Origin: Thermicanus aegyptius DSM 12793
GTDB taxonomy: Bacteria; Bacillota; Bacilli; Thermicanales; Thermicanaceae
Reading direction: 5' to 3'
Assembly: GCF_000510645.1 (NCBI RefSeq)
Contig: NZ_KI783301.1
Location: 379,104 to 443,103 of the forward strand
DNA length: 64,000 nt
The notes beneath the pieces were generated by a model that had not been told where the DNA came from, searched no databases, and saw nothing but the letters and a program-made list of their open reading frames with translations. The position numbers and the translations under genes are program-made. Of this stretch, positions 9,242 to 17,430 are shown in pieces. Positions within the stretch are counted from its first letter, which is position 1; the number at the start of each line of letters is the position of its first letter.

Positions 9242-9532
9242 TTGGATATTCTGGTTACTTATGATGTTGAAACCCAGGAGAAAAGTGGACAAAGAAGACT
9301 TAGGAAAGTGGCAACTATTTGTCAAAACTATGGACAAAGAGTACAAAAATCGGTGTTTGAGTGTAGGGTCACACAATCGCAACTTGAAGATATGGAGCAC
9401 CAACTGTTAAAAGTTATTGATAAGGAAAGAGACAGTTTGCGGATCTATCTGCTATATGGGGATCGGAACAGGGTAACCCGAGTCTATGGTAGGGATGACT
9501 ACATTGATTATGATGCTCCTATTATTTTATAA
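9242..9532 (+). CDS. cas2: CRISPR adaptation protein Cas2
   Basis: 96 aa from TTG 9242. The protein begins DILVTYDVET and contains YGQRVQKSVFEC and RIYLLYG, the Cas2 ferredoxin-like fold. I chose TTG 9242 because AGGTGAG lies 4-5 bases upstream and because family members start two or three residues before ILVTYDV. An in-frame GTG at 9233 would add three residues and overlap cas1. Cas2 dimerises and bridges two Cas1 dimers. It ends the operon; the CRISPR leader follows. Confidence 0.94.
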   Translation: MDILVTYDVETQEKSGQRRLRKVATICQNYGQRVQKSVFECRVTQSQLEDMEHQLLKVIDKERDSLRIYLLYGDRNRVTRVYGRDDYIDYDAPIIL

Positions 9533-9769
9533 TCGTAAACATTGTAGGAGACTTGTAGAAGATGATTCTTGGCGTTTGGAAATCGACATATGTGCGAACG
9601 TGGAGCAATGATGAAAGAAGGGGGGGTTCGCAATGGCGCAAAATACTAGTAATTATGCATTGGTTATTATGCGTGTCTGTTTAGATGCCAACAATATTAT
9701 GAGCAGAAAATTGAGTTTCGCGTTTTTGTCTTGTAAGTTCCAGACCTGTTAAAGGATTTGAACGCGAGT
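9533..9769 (+). promoter_or_regulatory. CRISPR leader
   Basis: The 237 bp between cas2 and the first repeat contain no gene. The stretch before repeat 1 is AT-rich, as expected for a leader that carries the array promoter and the integration signal. Position at the intact end of the array, opposite the degenerate terminal repeat, supports this as the acquiring end. Confidence 0.8.
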
Positions 9770-11750
9770 GTTGCACCCAGCCAACAGGCTGGGTGAGGAT
9801 TGAAACAGAAAGAGATTAGCTAAACGTTATGATACAATGCAAGTTGCACCCAGCCAACAGGCTGGGTGAGGATTGAAACAGCAGAGTTTGCACCAACAAA
9901 TACAACAGAACTAACGTTGCACCCAGCCAACAGGCTGGGTGAGGATTGAAACTTCCACTACCGGGAGTGCCCGTATAACACACGATGTTGCACCCAGCCA
10001 ACAGGCTGGGTGAGGATTGAAACAAAAGGAGATCCTCCCAAACGGTTAGGGAGACAATGTTGCACCCAGCCAACAGGCTGGGTGAGGATTGAAACTTCTA
10101 TATCTGTTTTAATACTATAGAAACATTTGTCGTTGCACCCAGCCAACAGGCTGGGTGAGGATTGAAACAGTTGCACCAGGATGGTGAGAGGGAATTAATC
10201 ACGTTGCACCCAGCCAACAGGCTGGGTGAGGATTGAAACCTAAACTGGCTAATAAACGCTCTTGCGGTTGTTGTTGTTGCACCCAGCCAACAGGCTGGGT
10301 GAGGATTGAAACAATTAAGGACCTTATCTGACGATCGACCATTCTCGTTGCACCCAGCCAACAGGCTGGGTGAGGATTGAAACAGTTTCAAGGTATTCAC
10401 GGAGTTTCTTTTTTGATTTGTTGCACCCAGCCAACAGGCTGGGTGAGGATTGAAACCCCATACAGGGTGGAGTATACCACATCCGGTGGGCGTTGCACCC
10501 AGCCAACAGGCTGGGTGAGGATTGAAACGTGAGAACCTGGAAGGTGTGCTGCGGGCAAGACGCGTTGCACCCAGCCAACAGGCTGGGTGAGGATTGAAAC
10601 AGTTAGGCACGCAAGAAGAATGACATCTAGCCTGGTTGCACCCAGCCAACAGGCTGGGTGAGGATTGAAACCGTATACTCCTGAAAGAAGCGTAACTGAT
10701 TTAAATGTTGCACCCAGCCAACAGGCTGGGTGAGGATTGAAACAATCCGTGTCTAGTAAATCCGCCTGATCAAGAAGGTGTTGCACCCAGCCAACAGGCT
10801 GGGTGAGGATTGAAACCATCATCAAGATACCAATCCACTACATCTAATTGGTTGCACCCAGCCAACAGGCTGGGTGAGGATTGAAACACTATATACTAAA
10901 GTCAGGAGGTGAAATCAAAGTGTTGCACCCAGCCAACAGGCTGGGTGAGGATTGAAACATCAACAAATCCTTGAGTGCTGCTGGGTGTAAATCTGTTGCA
11001 CCCAGCCAACAGGCTGGGTGAGGATTGAAACCAGATGGAAAAGTGATGACGGGGAGAAATATCAACGTGTTGCACCCAGCCAACAGGCTGGGTGAGGATT
11101 GAAACAGAAGGAAAACGTCTTGCACGACAAAGATAATAAGTTGCACCCAGCCAACAGGCTGGGTGAGGATTGAAACATCACCACCTCACTCATTGGCTGC
11201 AAACTCCATGAGTTGCACCCAGCCAACAGGCTGGGTGAGGATTGAAACTTCAATCTCAGTGGACAGCGCTTTTCCGCGAAGGGTTGCACCCAGCCAACAG
11301 GCTGGGTGAGGATTGAAACTTCAATCTCAGTGGACAGCGCTTTTCCGCGAAGGGTTGCACCCAGCCAACAGGCTGGGTGAGGATTGAAACAGTTATCAAT
11401 TGAAAAGGGGTTTTATGGCAAAGAGTTGCACCCAGCCAACAGGCTGGGTGAGGATTGAAACATAATTGGGATGACCTTTAACGATGGTTTCTATGGGTTG
11501 CACCCAGCCAACAGGCTGGGTGAGGATTGAAACAATACCAGTCGATTGGCAACCGATGCAGTCGGTTGCGTTGCACCCAGCCAACAGGCTGGGTGAGGAT
11601 TGAAACATGTATCACGCACAGGATAAGACGATCAACACCCCCGTTGCACCCAGCCAATAGGCTGGGTGAGGATTGAAACTCTAAAAGAAGTGTGGCAGCA
11701 GCGGGATCGTATCATTGCACCCAGCCGACTGGGCAGGTTCAATTGTTTCG
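9770..11750 (+). CRISPR. CRISPR array, 27 full repeats plus a degenerate terminal one
   Basis: The 37-nt repeat begins GTTGCACCCAGCC and ends GAGGATTGAAAC. It contains a perfect 9-bp inverted repeat (CACCCAGCC / GGCTGGGTG) around a 4-nt loop. Repeat starts occur at 9770, 9843, 9916, 9987, 10059, 10132, 10203 and so on to 11643. Spacers are 34-37 nt. Two adjacent spacers (11249-11282 and 11320-11353) are identical. The repeat at 11643 has one C-to-T change in the loop, and the last copy at about 11714 has lost its 3' half. Polarity is therefore leader-proximal at the cas2 side. The 11 nt at the 3' end of the repeat would form the crRNA 5' handle if Cas5 cuts as in other I-C systems. Confidence 0.99.
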
Positions 11751-11847
11751 ATTTTTCGTTCAATTATGACTACACATCATGTTATTTTTATACCAAATAT
11801 TGGTATGCATGAATATTAGGTTTACAGAAACTACCGGGAAAAAGTGA

Positions 11848-11876
11848 TTGCAAAACGATAGAAGTCATGATACAAT
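11848..11876 (+). promoter_or_regulatory. Sigma-A promoter of second tRNA operon
   Basis: TTGCAA, a 17-bp gap, then TACAAT. It lies about 80 bp before tRNA-Gly, the first gene of the second tRNA cluster, and matches the housekeeping consensus well. Confidence 0.7.
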
Positions 11877-11958
11877 ACCTATCGTCGCCAAAATCCACAC
11901 CTGAATTACACCATATATTTTGATCAATCATCGAAGATGACTGGTGCCTCCCCAACTT

Positions 11959-12032
11959 GCGGGCGTAGTTCAATGGTAGAACTCCAGCCTTCCAAGCTGG
12001 TAGCGTGGGTTCGATTCCCATCGCCCGCTCCA
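11959..12032 (+). tRNA. tRNA-Gly (anticodon TCC)
   Basis: Acceptor GCGGGCG pairs with CGCCCGC; anticodon stem CCAGC/GCTGG encloses TCC; CCA is encoded. First gene of the second tRNA cluster. Confidence 0.97.
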
Positions 12033-12043
12033 TTTCGATATGT

Positions 12044-12120
12044 CGGGATTTAGCTCAGCTTGGTAGAGCGCTTGGTTCGGGACCAAGAGGTCGCAGGTTC
12101 GAATCCTGTAATCCCGACCA
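12044..12120 (+). tRNA. tRNA-Pro (anticodon CGG)
   Basis: Acceptor CGGGATT pairs with AATCCCG; anticodon stem CTTGG/CCAAG holds loop TTCGGGA, giving CGG, which reads CCG. CCA is encoded. Confidence 0.95.
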
Positions 12121-12127
12121 TGTTTAT

Positions 12128-12204
12128 GGCGGTGTAGCTCAGCTGGCTAGAGCGTACGGTTCATACCCGTGAGGTCGTGGGTTCGAGCCCCTCCACCGCT
12201 ACCA
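12128..12204 (+). tRNA. tRNA-Met (anticodon CAT), elongator type
   Basis: Acceptor GGCGGTG faces CACCGCT with a G-T first pair; anticodon loop TTCATAC gives CAT; CCA is encoded. The sequence closely follows Bacillus elongator tRNA-Met and lacks the CCC/GGG anticodon-stem pairs of the initiator. Confidence 0.93.
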
Positions 12205-12251
12205 TCTTAACTGAAGCGTTGACCCACTTCATTTGTCAGGTCACATTTTAT

Positions 12252-12327
<76 letters not shown>

Positions 12328-12390
12328 TCAAAACGACAGATTTTATCCTTTCTGACATCTTGTTTCTGATGTCCGGTTTTATTGGTATTC

Positions 12391-12475
12391 GGAGGGGTAG
12401 CGAAGTGGCTAAACGCGGCAGACTGTAAATCTGTTCCCTCTGGGTTCGGCGGTTCGAATCCGTCCCCCTCCACCA
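12391..12475 (+). tRNA. tRNA-Tyr (anticodon GTA)
   Basis: 85-nt class II tRNA. Acceptor GGAGGGG pairs with CCCCTCC; anticodon GTA lies in stem CAGA/TCTG; long variable arm; CCA is encoded. Confidence 0.97.
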
Positions 12476-12482
12476 TTCCCAT

Positions 12483-12559
12483 GGCGGTCGTGGCGAAGTG
12501 GCTAACGCACCGGATTGTGGCTCCGGCATTCGTGGGTTCGATTCCCATCGACCGCCCCA
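12483..12559 (+). tRNA. tRNA-His (anticodon GTG)
   Basis: Shows the extra 5' G (G-1) opposite discriminator C that marks tRNA-His. Acceptor GCGGTCG pairs with CGACCGC; anticodon stem CCGGA/TCCGG holds GTG; CCA is encoded. Last tRNA of the cluster. Confidence 0.96.
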
Positions 12560-12611
12560 TGTAACGAAGGCAGATAAAGATGATATACAAACTGTGCAAG
12601 ATGTCAGGCAA

Positions 12612-12640
12612 GAAGAACCTTAATGCGAGGTTCTTTTTTT
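12612..12640 (+). terminator. Rho-independent terminator of second tRNA operon
   Basis: AAGAACCT and AGGTTCTT form a hairpin around TAATGCG and are followed by a run of seven T residues. Confidence 0.88.
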
Positions 12641-12745
12641 ATGCTCTAAATTGCACATTGGCCCAAACTCCCCAGAAAGAACATTTTATTTGAAGGATAG
12701 CGACCAACGAGAAGTACTCCAAGGGAGTTTACGGTTTCTCCAAAC

Positions 12746-12780
12746 CCCGAAGTTCCCCTGAGGATCTTCGGGCTTCTTTA
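12746..12780 (+). terminator. Hairpin with short T-rich tail before the immunity operon
   Basis: CCCGAAG and CTTCGGG form a 7-bp stem with a 13-nt loop, followed by CTTCTTTA. It could be a second weak terminator or an attenuator in the leader of the ABC transporter operon. The rest of 12641-12861 shows nothing recognisable. Confidence 0.35.
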
Positions 12781-12861
12781 TGATTTCTTTAGAATTGCCC
12801 TCTATCGTGTGAGTGTAGACGAGATTCAAATATTCACACATGAATGGAGGGGCTGAAAAGG

Positions 12862-13560
12862 ATGCCGGAGGTTATTCTGGAAACGAAAGGCTTGAAAAAA
12901 TATTATGGGCGTCAGCTTGCGGTGAATCAGGTTTCATTACGAATTCCAAGGGGTTCCATCTATGGACTGCTTGGTCCCAATGGAGCCGGGAAATCAACGA
13001 TACTAAAGATGCTTACAGGATTGTTACGCCCATCGGGAGGCGAGATCTACGTGTTTGGGGAGCCCTGGCAGCGAAAGCATCTGGAACGAATCGGTGCACT
13101 CATCGAGTCCCCGGCCTTGTATGGCAATCTGACGGCGGTTGAGAATCTCCTCGTTCACACCCGATTGATGGGCCTTCCCAAGGAAAGGATTAAGGAAGTT
13201 CTGGAGACGGTCGATTTGAAAGATACGGGGAAAAAACCGGCTTCCCGGTTTTCCATGGGCATGAAACAGAGGCTGGGAATCGCCATCGCTCTTCTGGGAA
13301 ATCCCGAATTATTGATTCTGGATGAGCCCACCAATGGTCTCGATCCCGTAGGGATTCAGGAATTGAGGGAATTGATTCGTTCCTTCCCCGAGCGAGGGAT
13401 GACCGTCATCTTATCAAGCCATATCTTGTCGGAAGTGTCACAGCTTGCGGACCATATCGGCATCCTCAGCGATGGAGAGCTCAAACATCAGAGCAAAATA
13501 AGCCATGATATCAACCTTGAGGAATTATTCATGGACGTGATTAGGGGGGAGAAGAGATGA
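12862..13560 (+). CDS. Lantibiotic-immunity type ABC transporter, ATP-binding protein
   Basis: 232 aa from ATG 12862; GGAGGGG lies 9 bases upstream, whereas the in-frame ATG at 12844 has no site. All ABC ATPase motifs are present: Walker A GPNGAGKST, signature FSMGMKQR, Walker B LLILDEPTNGLDP, and the switch His in SSHILSE. The sequence resembles MutF/BcrA/SpaF-type ATPases that, with two small permeases, expel antimicrobial peptides from the membrane. The gene overlaps the first permease by 4 nt (ATGA). No lantibiotic precursor or modification gene lies nearby, so it is more likely a defence against foreign peptides. Confidence 0.88.
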   Translation: MPEVILETKGLKKYYGRQLAVNQVSLRIPRGSIYGLLGPNGAGKSTILKMLTGLLRPSGGEIYVFGEPWQRKHLERIGALIESPALYGNLTAVENLLVHTRLMGLPKERIKEVLETVDLKDTGKKPASRFSMGMKQRLGIAIALLGNPELLILDEPTNGLDPVGIQELRELIRSFPERGMTVILSSHILSEVSQLADHIGILSDGELKHQSKISHDINLEELFMDVIRGEKR

Positions 13561-14315
13561 TGAAGATCCTGCGGGCGGAGAGCGTGAAATATAGGCGGAC
13601 TTTTACCAGACGTCTGGTCTTTTTTGCTCCCCTCTTTTTTATCCTTATCGCATTATTACAAAAATTATTCATGCCGGTGAATTATTTAAAACCATGGCGG
13701 CTTCTTCTCGTTCAGGCTTATAATTGGTGGCCGGTTCTATTTATTCCCCTTGGGATCGCGCTCTTTGCCGTCTTGGTGGCGTCCCAGGAAAAAAGGGCGG
13801 GCAACTATCGCAATGTAAAAGTGCATCCGCTCTCTCCTTCGCTGATCTGGGCAGGTAAAATGATCATGATGGCCTTTCACACCTTGCTGGCAACCCTGGT
13901 ACTGATCGCAGCCGTTCTCATCTCCGGTCTGATCACCGCAGAAGGAGAGGTGCCATGGACGGAGGTTTTTGCCGGAGGGTTCATCCTATGGGTTACCTCG
14001 CTCGTGCTCATACCGATTCAATTATGGGCGGCTACTTGGAAAGGGACTCTTCTCAGCATGGGCGTCGGATTGATCGGAATGATCGCCGGAGTAGTGGCTG
14101 CACCGGAAACGTATTGGATCTATGTCCCATGGAGCTGGCCGACGAGGCTTATGGCTCCGATCATTGGGGTTCATCCCAACGGAGTTCCCTTGGAAGCGTC
14201 GGACCCCCTGCGTGATCCTTCCGCCATCCCCATCGGGATCGGTTTGTCATTGGCGGCTTTTATTCTCTTTACGCTTATGACTTCCATGTGGTTTCACAGG
14301 AGGGAGATTCGATGA
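13557..14315 (+). CDS. ABC transporter permease, lantibiotic immunity MutE/EpiE-like
   Basis: 252 aa. About six hydrophobic segments, beginning with FFAPLFFILIALLQKLF near residue 25; the spacing fits the six-helix permeases of antimicrobial-peptide immunity transporters (SpaE/MutE/CprB type). Conserved landmark YIYVPWSWPTRLM-like text (here WIYVPWSWPTRLMAPI) recurs in the next gene. It starts inside the ATPase stop codon and its own stop overlaps the next start, so the three genes form one coupled unit. The substrate is inferred from family resemblance only. Confidence 0.82.
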   Translation: MMKILRAESVKYRRTFTRRLVFFAPLFFILIALLQKLFMPVNYLKPWRLLLVQAYNWWPVLFIPLGIALFAVLVASQEKRAGNYRNVKVHPLSPSLIWAGKMIMMAFHTLLATLVLIAAVLISGLITAEGEVPWTEVFAGGFILWVTSLVLIPIQLWAATWKGTLLSMGVGLIGMIAGVVAAPETYWIYVPWSWPTRLMAPIIGVHPNGVPLEASDPLRDPSAIPIGIGLSLAAFILFTLMTSMWFHRREIR

Positions 14316-15100
14316 TGGAAATCATGATATCGGAGTGGATGAAGACGAAACGAACAACCATACGGTGGCTAACATTTTTACCCCCTTTTCTTTTGTTTGC
14401 CTCGTTTTTATGGTATTTTTCTCGAAGGGTGATCACCTTAGAAACGCAAATTTCCATGTTTCAAGCCTTTTTTCAGGTTTGGACCGCTCTGGTGATCCCG
14501 CTGGGCGCCGGATTGCTATCCGGGCTTTTGGTCCATCAGGAAGAACTGGCCGGCAGATTCGTCGGCTTTCTCATCAATAAGTATCCGCGACGGGATCTCT
14601 ACCTTGGGAAGCTCACCTTGATCGTCTTATTGGCATCCGTGAGCACTCTGCTGGCAACATTGATCCTTGTCATGGGATTCGATCTCATATCGGATATACC
14701 GATCTCTTATTCACCTTTTTTCGCAGCCGCGATCATGGCGATCATCGGTAGCCTTCCGCTGCTGGCTTTTCATCTATGGGTCAGCTTTGCGTGGGGCATG
14801 GGTGCCTCGATCGGAATAGGCGGTGGGGGAATGCTCCTCTCCGCACTGATGGCGACCAATCTGGGCAATTCGATCTGGCCCTATGTGCCTTGGGGATGGC
14901 CCATACGGTTAGCGGGTTTAACGGGAGCCTATCTACTCTATGTCCCCGGCATGAAATCCCCGCCTGAAATGATCTCTTCCGGTTTTATACGGGATCAAAT
15001 GATCAAAGGATTGGTTCCGGCGGTTCTGGTTCTCATCGCGATGGTGGTGGGCGGGGTCATCTGGTTTCAAAGGTGGGAAGGCAGAAAAGCATATGAATAG
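14312..15100 (+). CDS. ABC transporter permease, lantibiotic immunity MutG-like
   Basis: 262 aa from ATG 14312, with AGGAGGG about 8 bases upstream; an earlier in-frame start at 14288 is less likely. Six membrane segments are visible. It is a paralogue of the preceding permease, sharing the pattern ...IWPYVPWGWPIRL. The two permeases presumably form a heterodimer with the upstream ATPase. A response regulator follows 26 nt after the stop, as in CprABC-RK and SpaFEG-RK operons. Confidence 0.82.
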   Translation: MMEIMISEWMKTKRTTIRWLTFLPPFLLFASFLWYFSRRVITLETQISMFQAFFQVWTALVIPLGAGLLSGLLVHQEELAGRFVGFLINKYPRRDLYLGKLTLIVLLASVSTLLATLILVMGFDLISDIPISYSPFFAAAIMAIIGSLPLLAFHLWVSFAWGMGASIGIGGGGMLLSALMATNLGNSIWPYVPWGWPIRLAGLTGAYLLYVPGMKSPPEMISSGFIRDQMIKGLVPAVLVLIAMVVGGVIWFQRWEGRKAYE

Positions 15101-15126
15101 AGGAAAATTGAAGTGAGCGTGATTCT

Positions 15127-15828
15127 ATGAGTCGGATTCTTATCATCGATGATGAGGAAGATCTGGTCCATTTGTTGAAAGATTCCTTGGAGGGGAAAGG
15201 GCATCAGGTATTCACAGCGTACGATGGGGAGACCGGGGTTAAAAAGGCCCGGGTACAACAACCGGATCTCATTATTCTCGACATTATGATGCCCGGCATG
15301 GACGGATATGAAGTATGCCGGAAAATAAGGGATGAGGTTCTTTGCCCAATCCTATTTTTAAGCGCAAAACAGTCGGAGGCCGATAAGCTGAGGGGGCTGG
15401 CCCTTGGAGGAGACGACTTTTTAATCAAGCCCTTCAGCCTGAAAGAACTGATGGCTAGAATTGAAGCCCATTTAAGAAGAGAGATGAGGGCCATTTTCCT
15501 GAATCAATCCCATCAAAGGGTATGGATACACATCGGAAAGCTCTCGGTCGATTTGAAGTCAAGGCAAGCGAAGATCGATGGGAATGACCTGCCGCTCACC
15601 AGACGGGAATTTGACATTTTGGAGTTGTTGCTCATGCATCCGGGTCAGGTCTTTTCAAGGGAGCAGATTTATGAGAAGGTGTGGGGATGCGATGCGGAAG
15701 GGGATTCATCCACCGTCACCGAACATATGAAAAACTTGAGGGCAAAGATTGCGGCTTTTGATCCCGATACGGAGTATATCTCCACGGTGTGGGGCATTGG
15801 GTATCGATTTGAGAAGGTGATGGGATGA
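15127..15828 (+). CDS. Two-component response regulator, OmpR family
   Basis: 233 aa. N-terminal receiver domain: acidic pair in IIDDEEDL, phospho-Asp in LIILDIMMPGMDGYE near residue 53, and the conserved Lys in FLIKPFSLKEL. C-terminal winged-helix DNA-binding domain ends with the classical VWG.GYRFE text. It probably controls the upstream peptide-immunity transporter together with the kinase that follows after 37 nt. Similarity to SpaR/CprR-type regulators is judged from context. Confidence 0.93.
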   Translation: MSRILIIDDEEDLVHLLKDSLEGKGHQVFTAYDGETGVKKARVQQPDLIILDIMMPGMDGYEVCRKIRDEVLCPILFLSAKQSEADKLRGLALGGDDFLIKPFSLKELMARIEAHLRREMRAIFLNQSHQRVWIHIGKLSVDLKSRQAKIDGNDLPLTRREFDILELLLMHPGQVFSREQIYEKVWGCDAEGDSSTVTEHMKNLRAKIAAFDPDTEYISTVWGIGYRFEKVMG

Positions 15829-15865
15829 TTGTATACAAAATCAGGTATGTTGCGGGTGAATCATC

Positions 15866-17341
15866 ATGTTGGAAAAAATGTCGCTCAAGTCCCAATTTAT
15901 CCTCTCATTTGTTTTAATCATGACATTAAGCCTCATCGCCACCATCGTCACGTATTTTGGGGGCTATCTTCTTTTTTTAAAATTGCAATATGAAAAAATC
16001 TATCCGGCCAACTACTATGAGAAGCAAATCCCCGCCATGGAAGAGGAGATCAAGAAAAAAGGAGTATCCCTTTTCAATGAAACGGAAAAACCATCCCTGG
16101 AAATGCTGATCCCTTCCGAAGGAGTTTTGTATCAGATTATGGATGAAAATGGAAGTCGGCTTTATGGGACAGAGGAGGGAAAACTGATAAAGAGCAAAGA
16201 GGATCTCTATGATAAAATCAACACGACCTTTGCGATGAACGGGAGGTATGTGAAAATCGTCCCCATCTTCGATTCCCAGGGTACGTTAAAGGGAGCCGCC
16301 TCCTTTTCCTACACGTTAACCCCTCACTACGCAAGGGAACAGGATAAAATGTGGATCATGCCTCTCTTTATTCTCATCGCGTTTTCTCCGTTCCTTTATA
16401 TCCTCCTCTTTACATGGCTCTTTTCCAAAAAATTATCCGAAAATATCCGCAAACCGGTGATGATGCTGATCGATGCCTCCCGAAAAGTGAGGGAAAAAGA
16501 TCTCGACTTCCACATCGAGTATACGGCAAATAATGAAGTGGGCAGGCTTTGCCAATCGTTTAATGAGATGAAAAACGAGCTTAAAAACTCTTTACTCGCC
16601 CAATGGAGAGCGGAGCAGGAAAGGCAGGAGATGGTTCAGGCACTCGCCCATGATTTGAAAACCCCGCTCTCGGTCATCCAGGGTTATGCGGAATCCCTTC
16701 TTGATGAACCCTCCGGGGACTTACGGAAGAGGGAGAAATATTTGCGGATCATAACGGATCATGCAAGGAAAGGGTTGAAGCTGATCCAAGAGATGCTTTA
16801 CGCATCTGAGATGGAAAGGCCCACGGCAACCCTTCGCATCACCCCCGTAGACCTCTCCTCTTTTTTAATGGAGAAGAAGGAGAGTTATGAGATGATCGGA
16901 AAAGGGAAAGAGATCCATTTCAACGTGGAGGTCGTCTATGAAAAACCGGATCAGGCGATCTGCCCGGTTGATGTGGAGAAACTGGATCGCATTTTGGACA
17001 ATATTGTGGGGAACAGCATTCGGTACACGCCGGAAGGTGGAACGATTACCATTCGTGCCCAGGTTACCCATGATCATGTCCGATTTACGATTTGTGATAC
17101 AGGAAAGGGGTTCAGTAAGAAAGATCTTTCCAATCTCTTTCAGAAATTTTACCGAGGCGATCAATCCCGTTCTACCAAGGAAGGGCATGCGGGCCTCGGT
17201 CTTTATGTGGCCAAGAAAATGGTCGAAATGCACGGGGGGAATATGACCGCCTTTAATGCAGACAAAGGAGGGGCATGCGTCGAATTCGAACTGTATTTTA
17301 ACGGGGGGCTATACACAAGCAAAAAGTTGCCGAAGACATGA
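15866..17341 (+). CDS. Sensor histidine kinase of the immunity operon
   Basis: 491 aa. Two membrane segments (about residues 10-36 and 168-190) flank an extracellular domain of roughly 130 aa. A HAMP-like linker (FNEMKNEL) is followed by the H-box ALAHDLKTPLSVIQGYAE, N-box DNIVGNSIRYTPEGG, and G boxes DTGKGF and GHAGLGLYVAKKM. It should sense a peptide or envelope stress and phosphorylate the regulator just upstream. An extracellular domain of this size is typical of kinases that detect lantibiotics, unlike the short-loop BceS type. Confidence 0.93.
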   Translation: MLEKMSLKSQFILSFVLIMTLSLIATIVTYFGGYLLFLKLQYEKIYPANYYEKQIPAMEEEIKKKGVSLFNETEKPSLEMLIPSEGVLYQIMDENGSRLYGTEEGKLIKSKEDLYDKINTTFAMNGRYVKIVPIFDSQGTLKGAASFSYTLTPHYAREQDKMWIMPLFILIAFSPFLYILLFTWLFSKKLSENIRKPVMMLIDASRKVREKDLDFHIEYTANNEVGRLCQSFNEMKNELKNSLLAQWRAEQERQEMVQALAHDLKTPLSVIQGYAESLLDEPSGDLRKREKYLRIITDHARKGLKLIQEMLYASEMERPTATLRITPVDLSSFLMEKKESYEMIGKGKEIHFNVEVVYEKPDQAICPVDVEKLDRILDNIVGNSIRYTPEGGTITIRAQVTHDHVRFTICDTGKGFSKKDLSNLFQKFYRGDQSRSTKEGHAGLGLYVAKKMVEMHGGNMTAFNADKGGACVEFELYFNGGLYTSKKLPKT

Positions 17342-17430
17342 CGAACATAACGAATGCGGGTATAATGGGCGGAGGGAGTATTCACCATGATGGGATCATA
17401 CGAATCAGAGCAATGGAAGGGTGTGAGAGG

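Noticed and set aside
9816-11608. Several minus-strand open frames of 70-180 codons with recurring SILTQPVGWVQ or SSPSLLAGCN text
   Set aside because: They are translations of the CRISPR repeats; the 37-nt repeat and 34-37 nt spacers keep frames open by chance.
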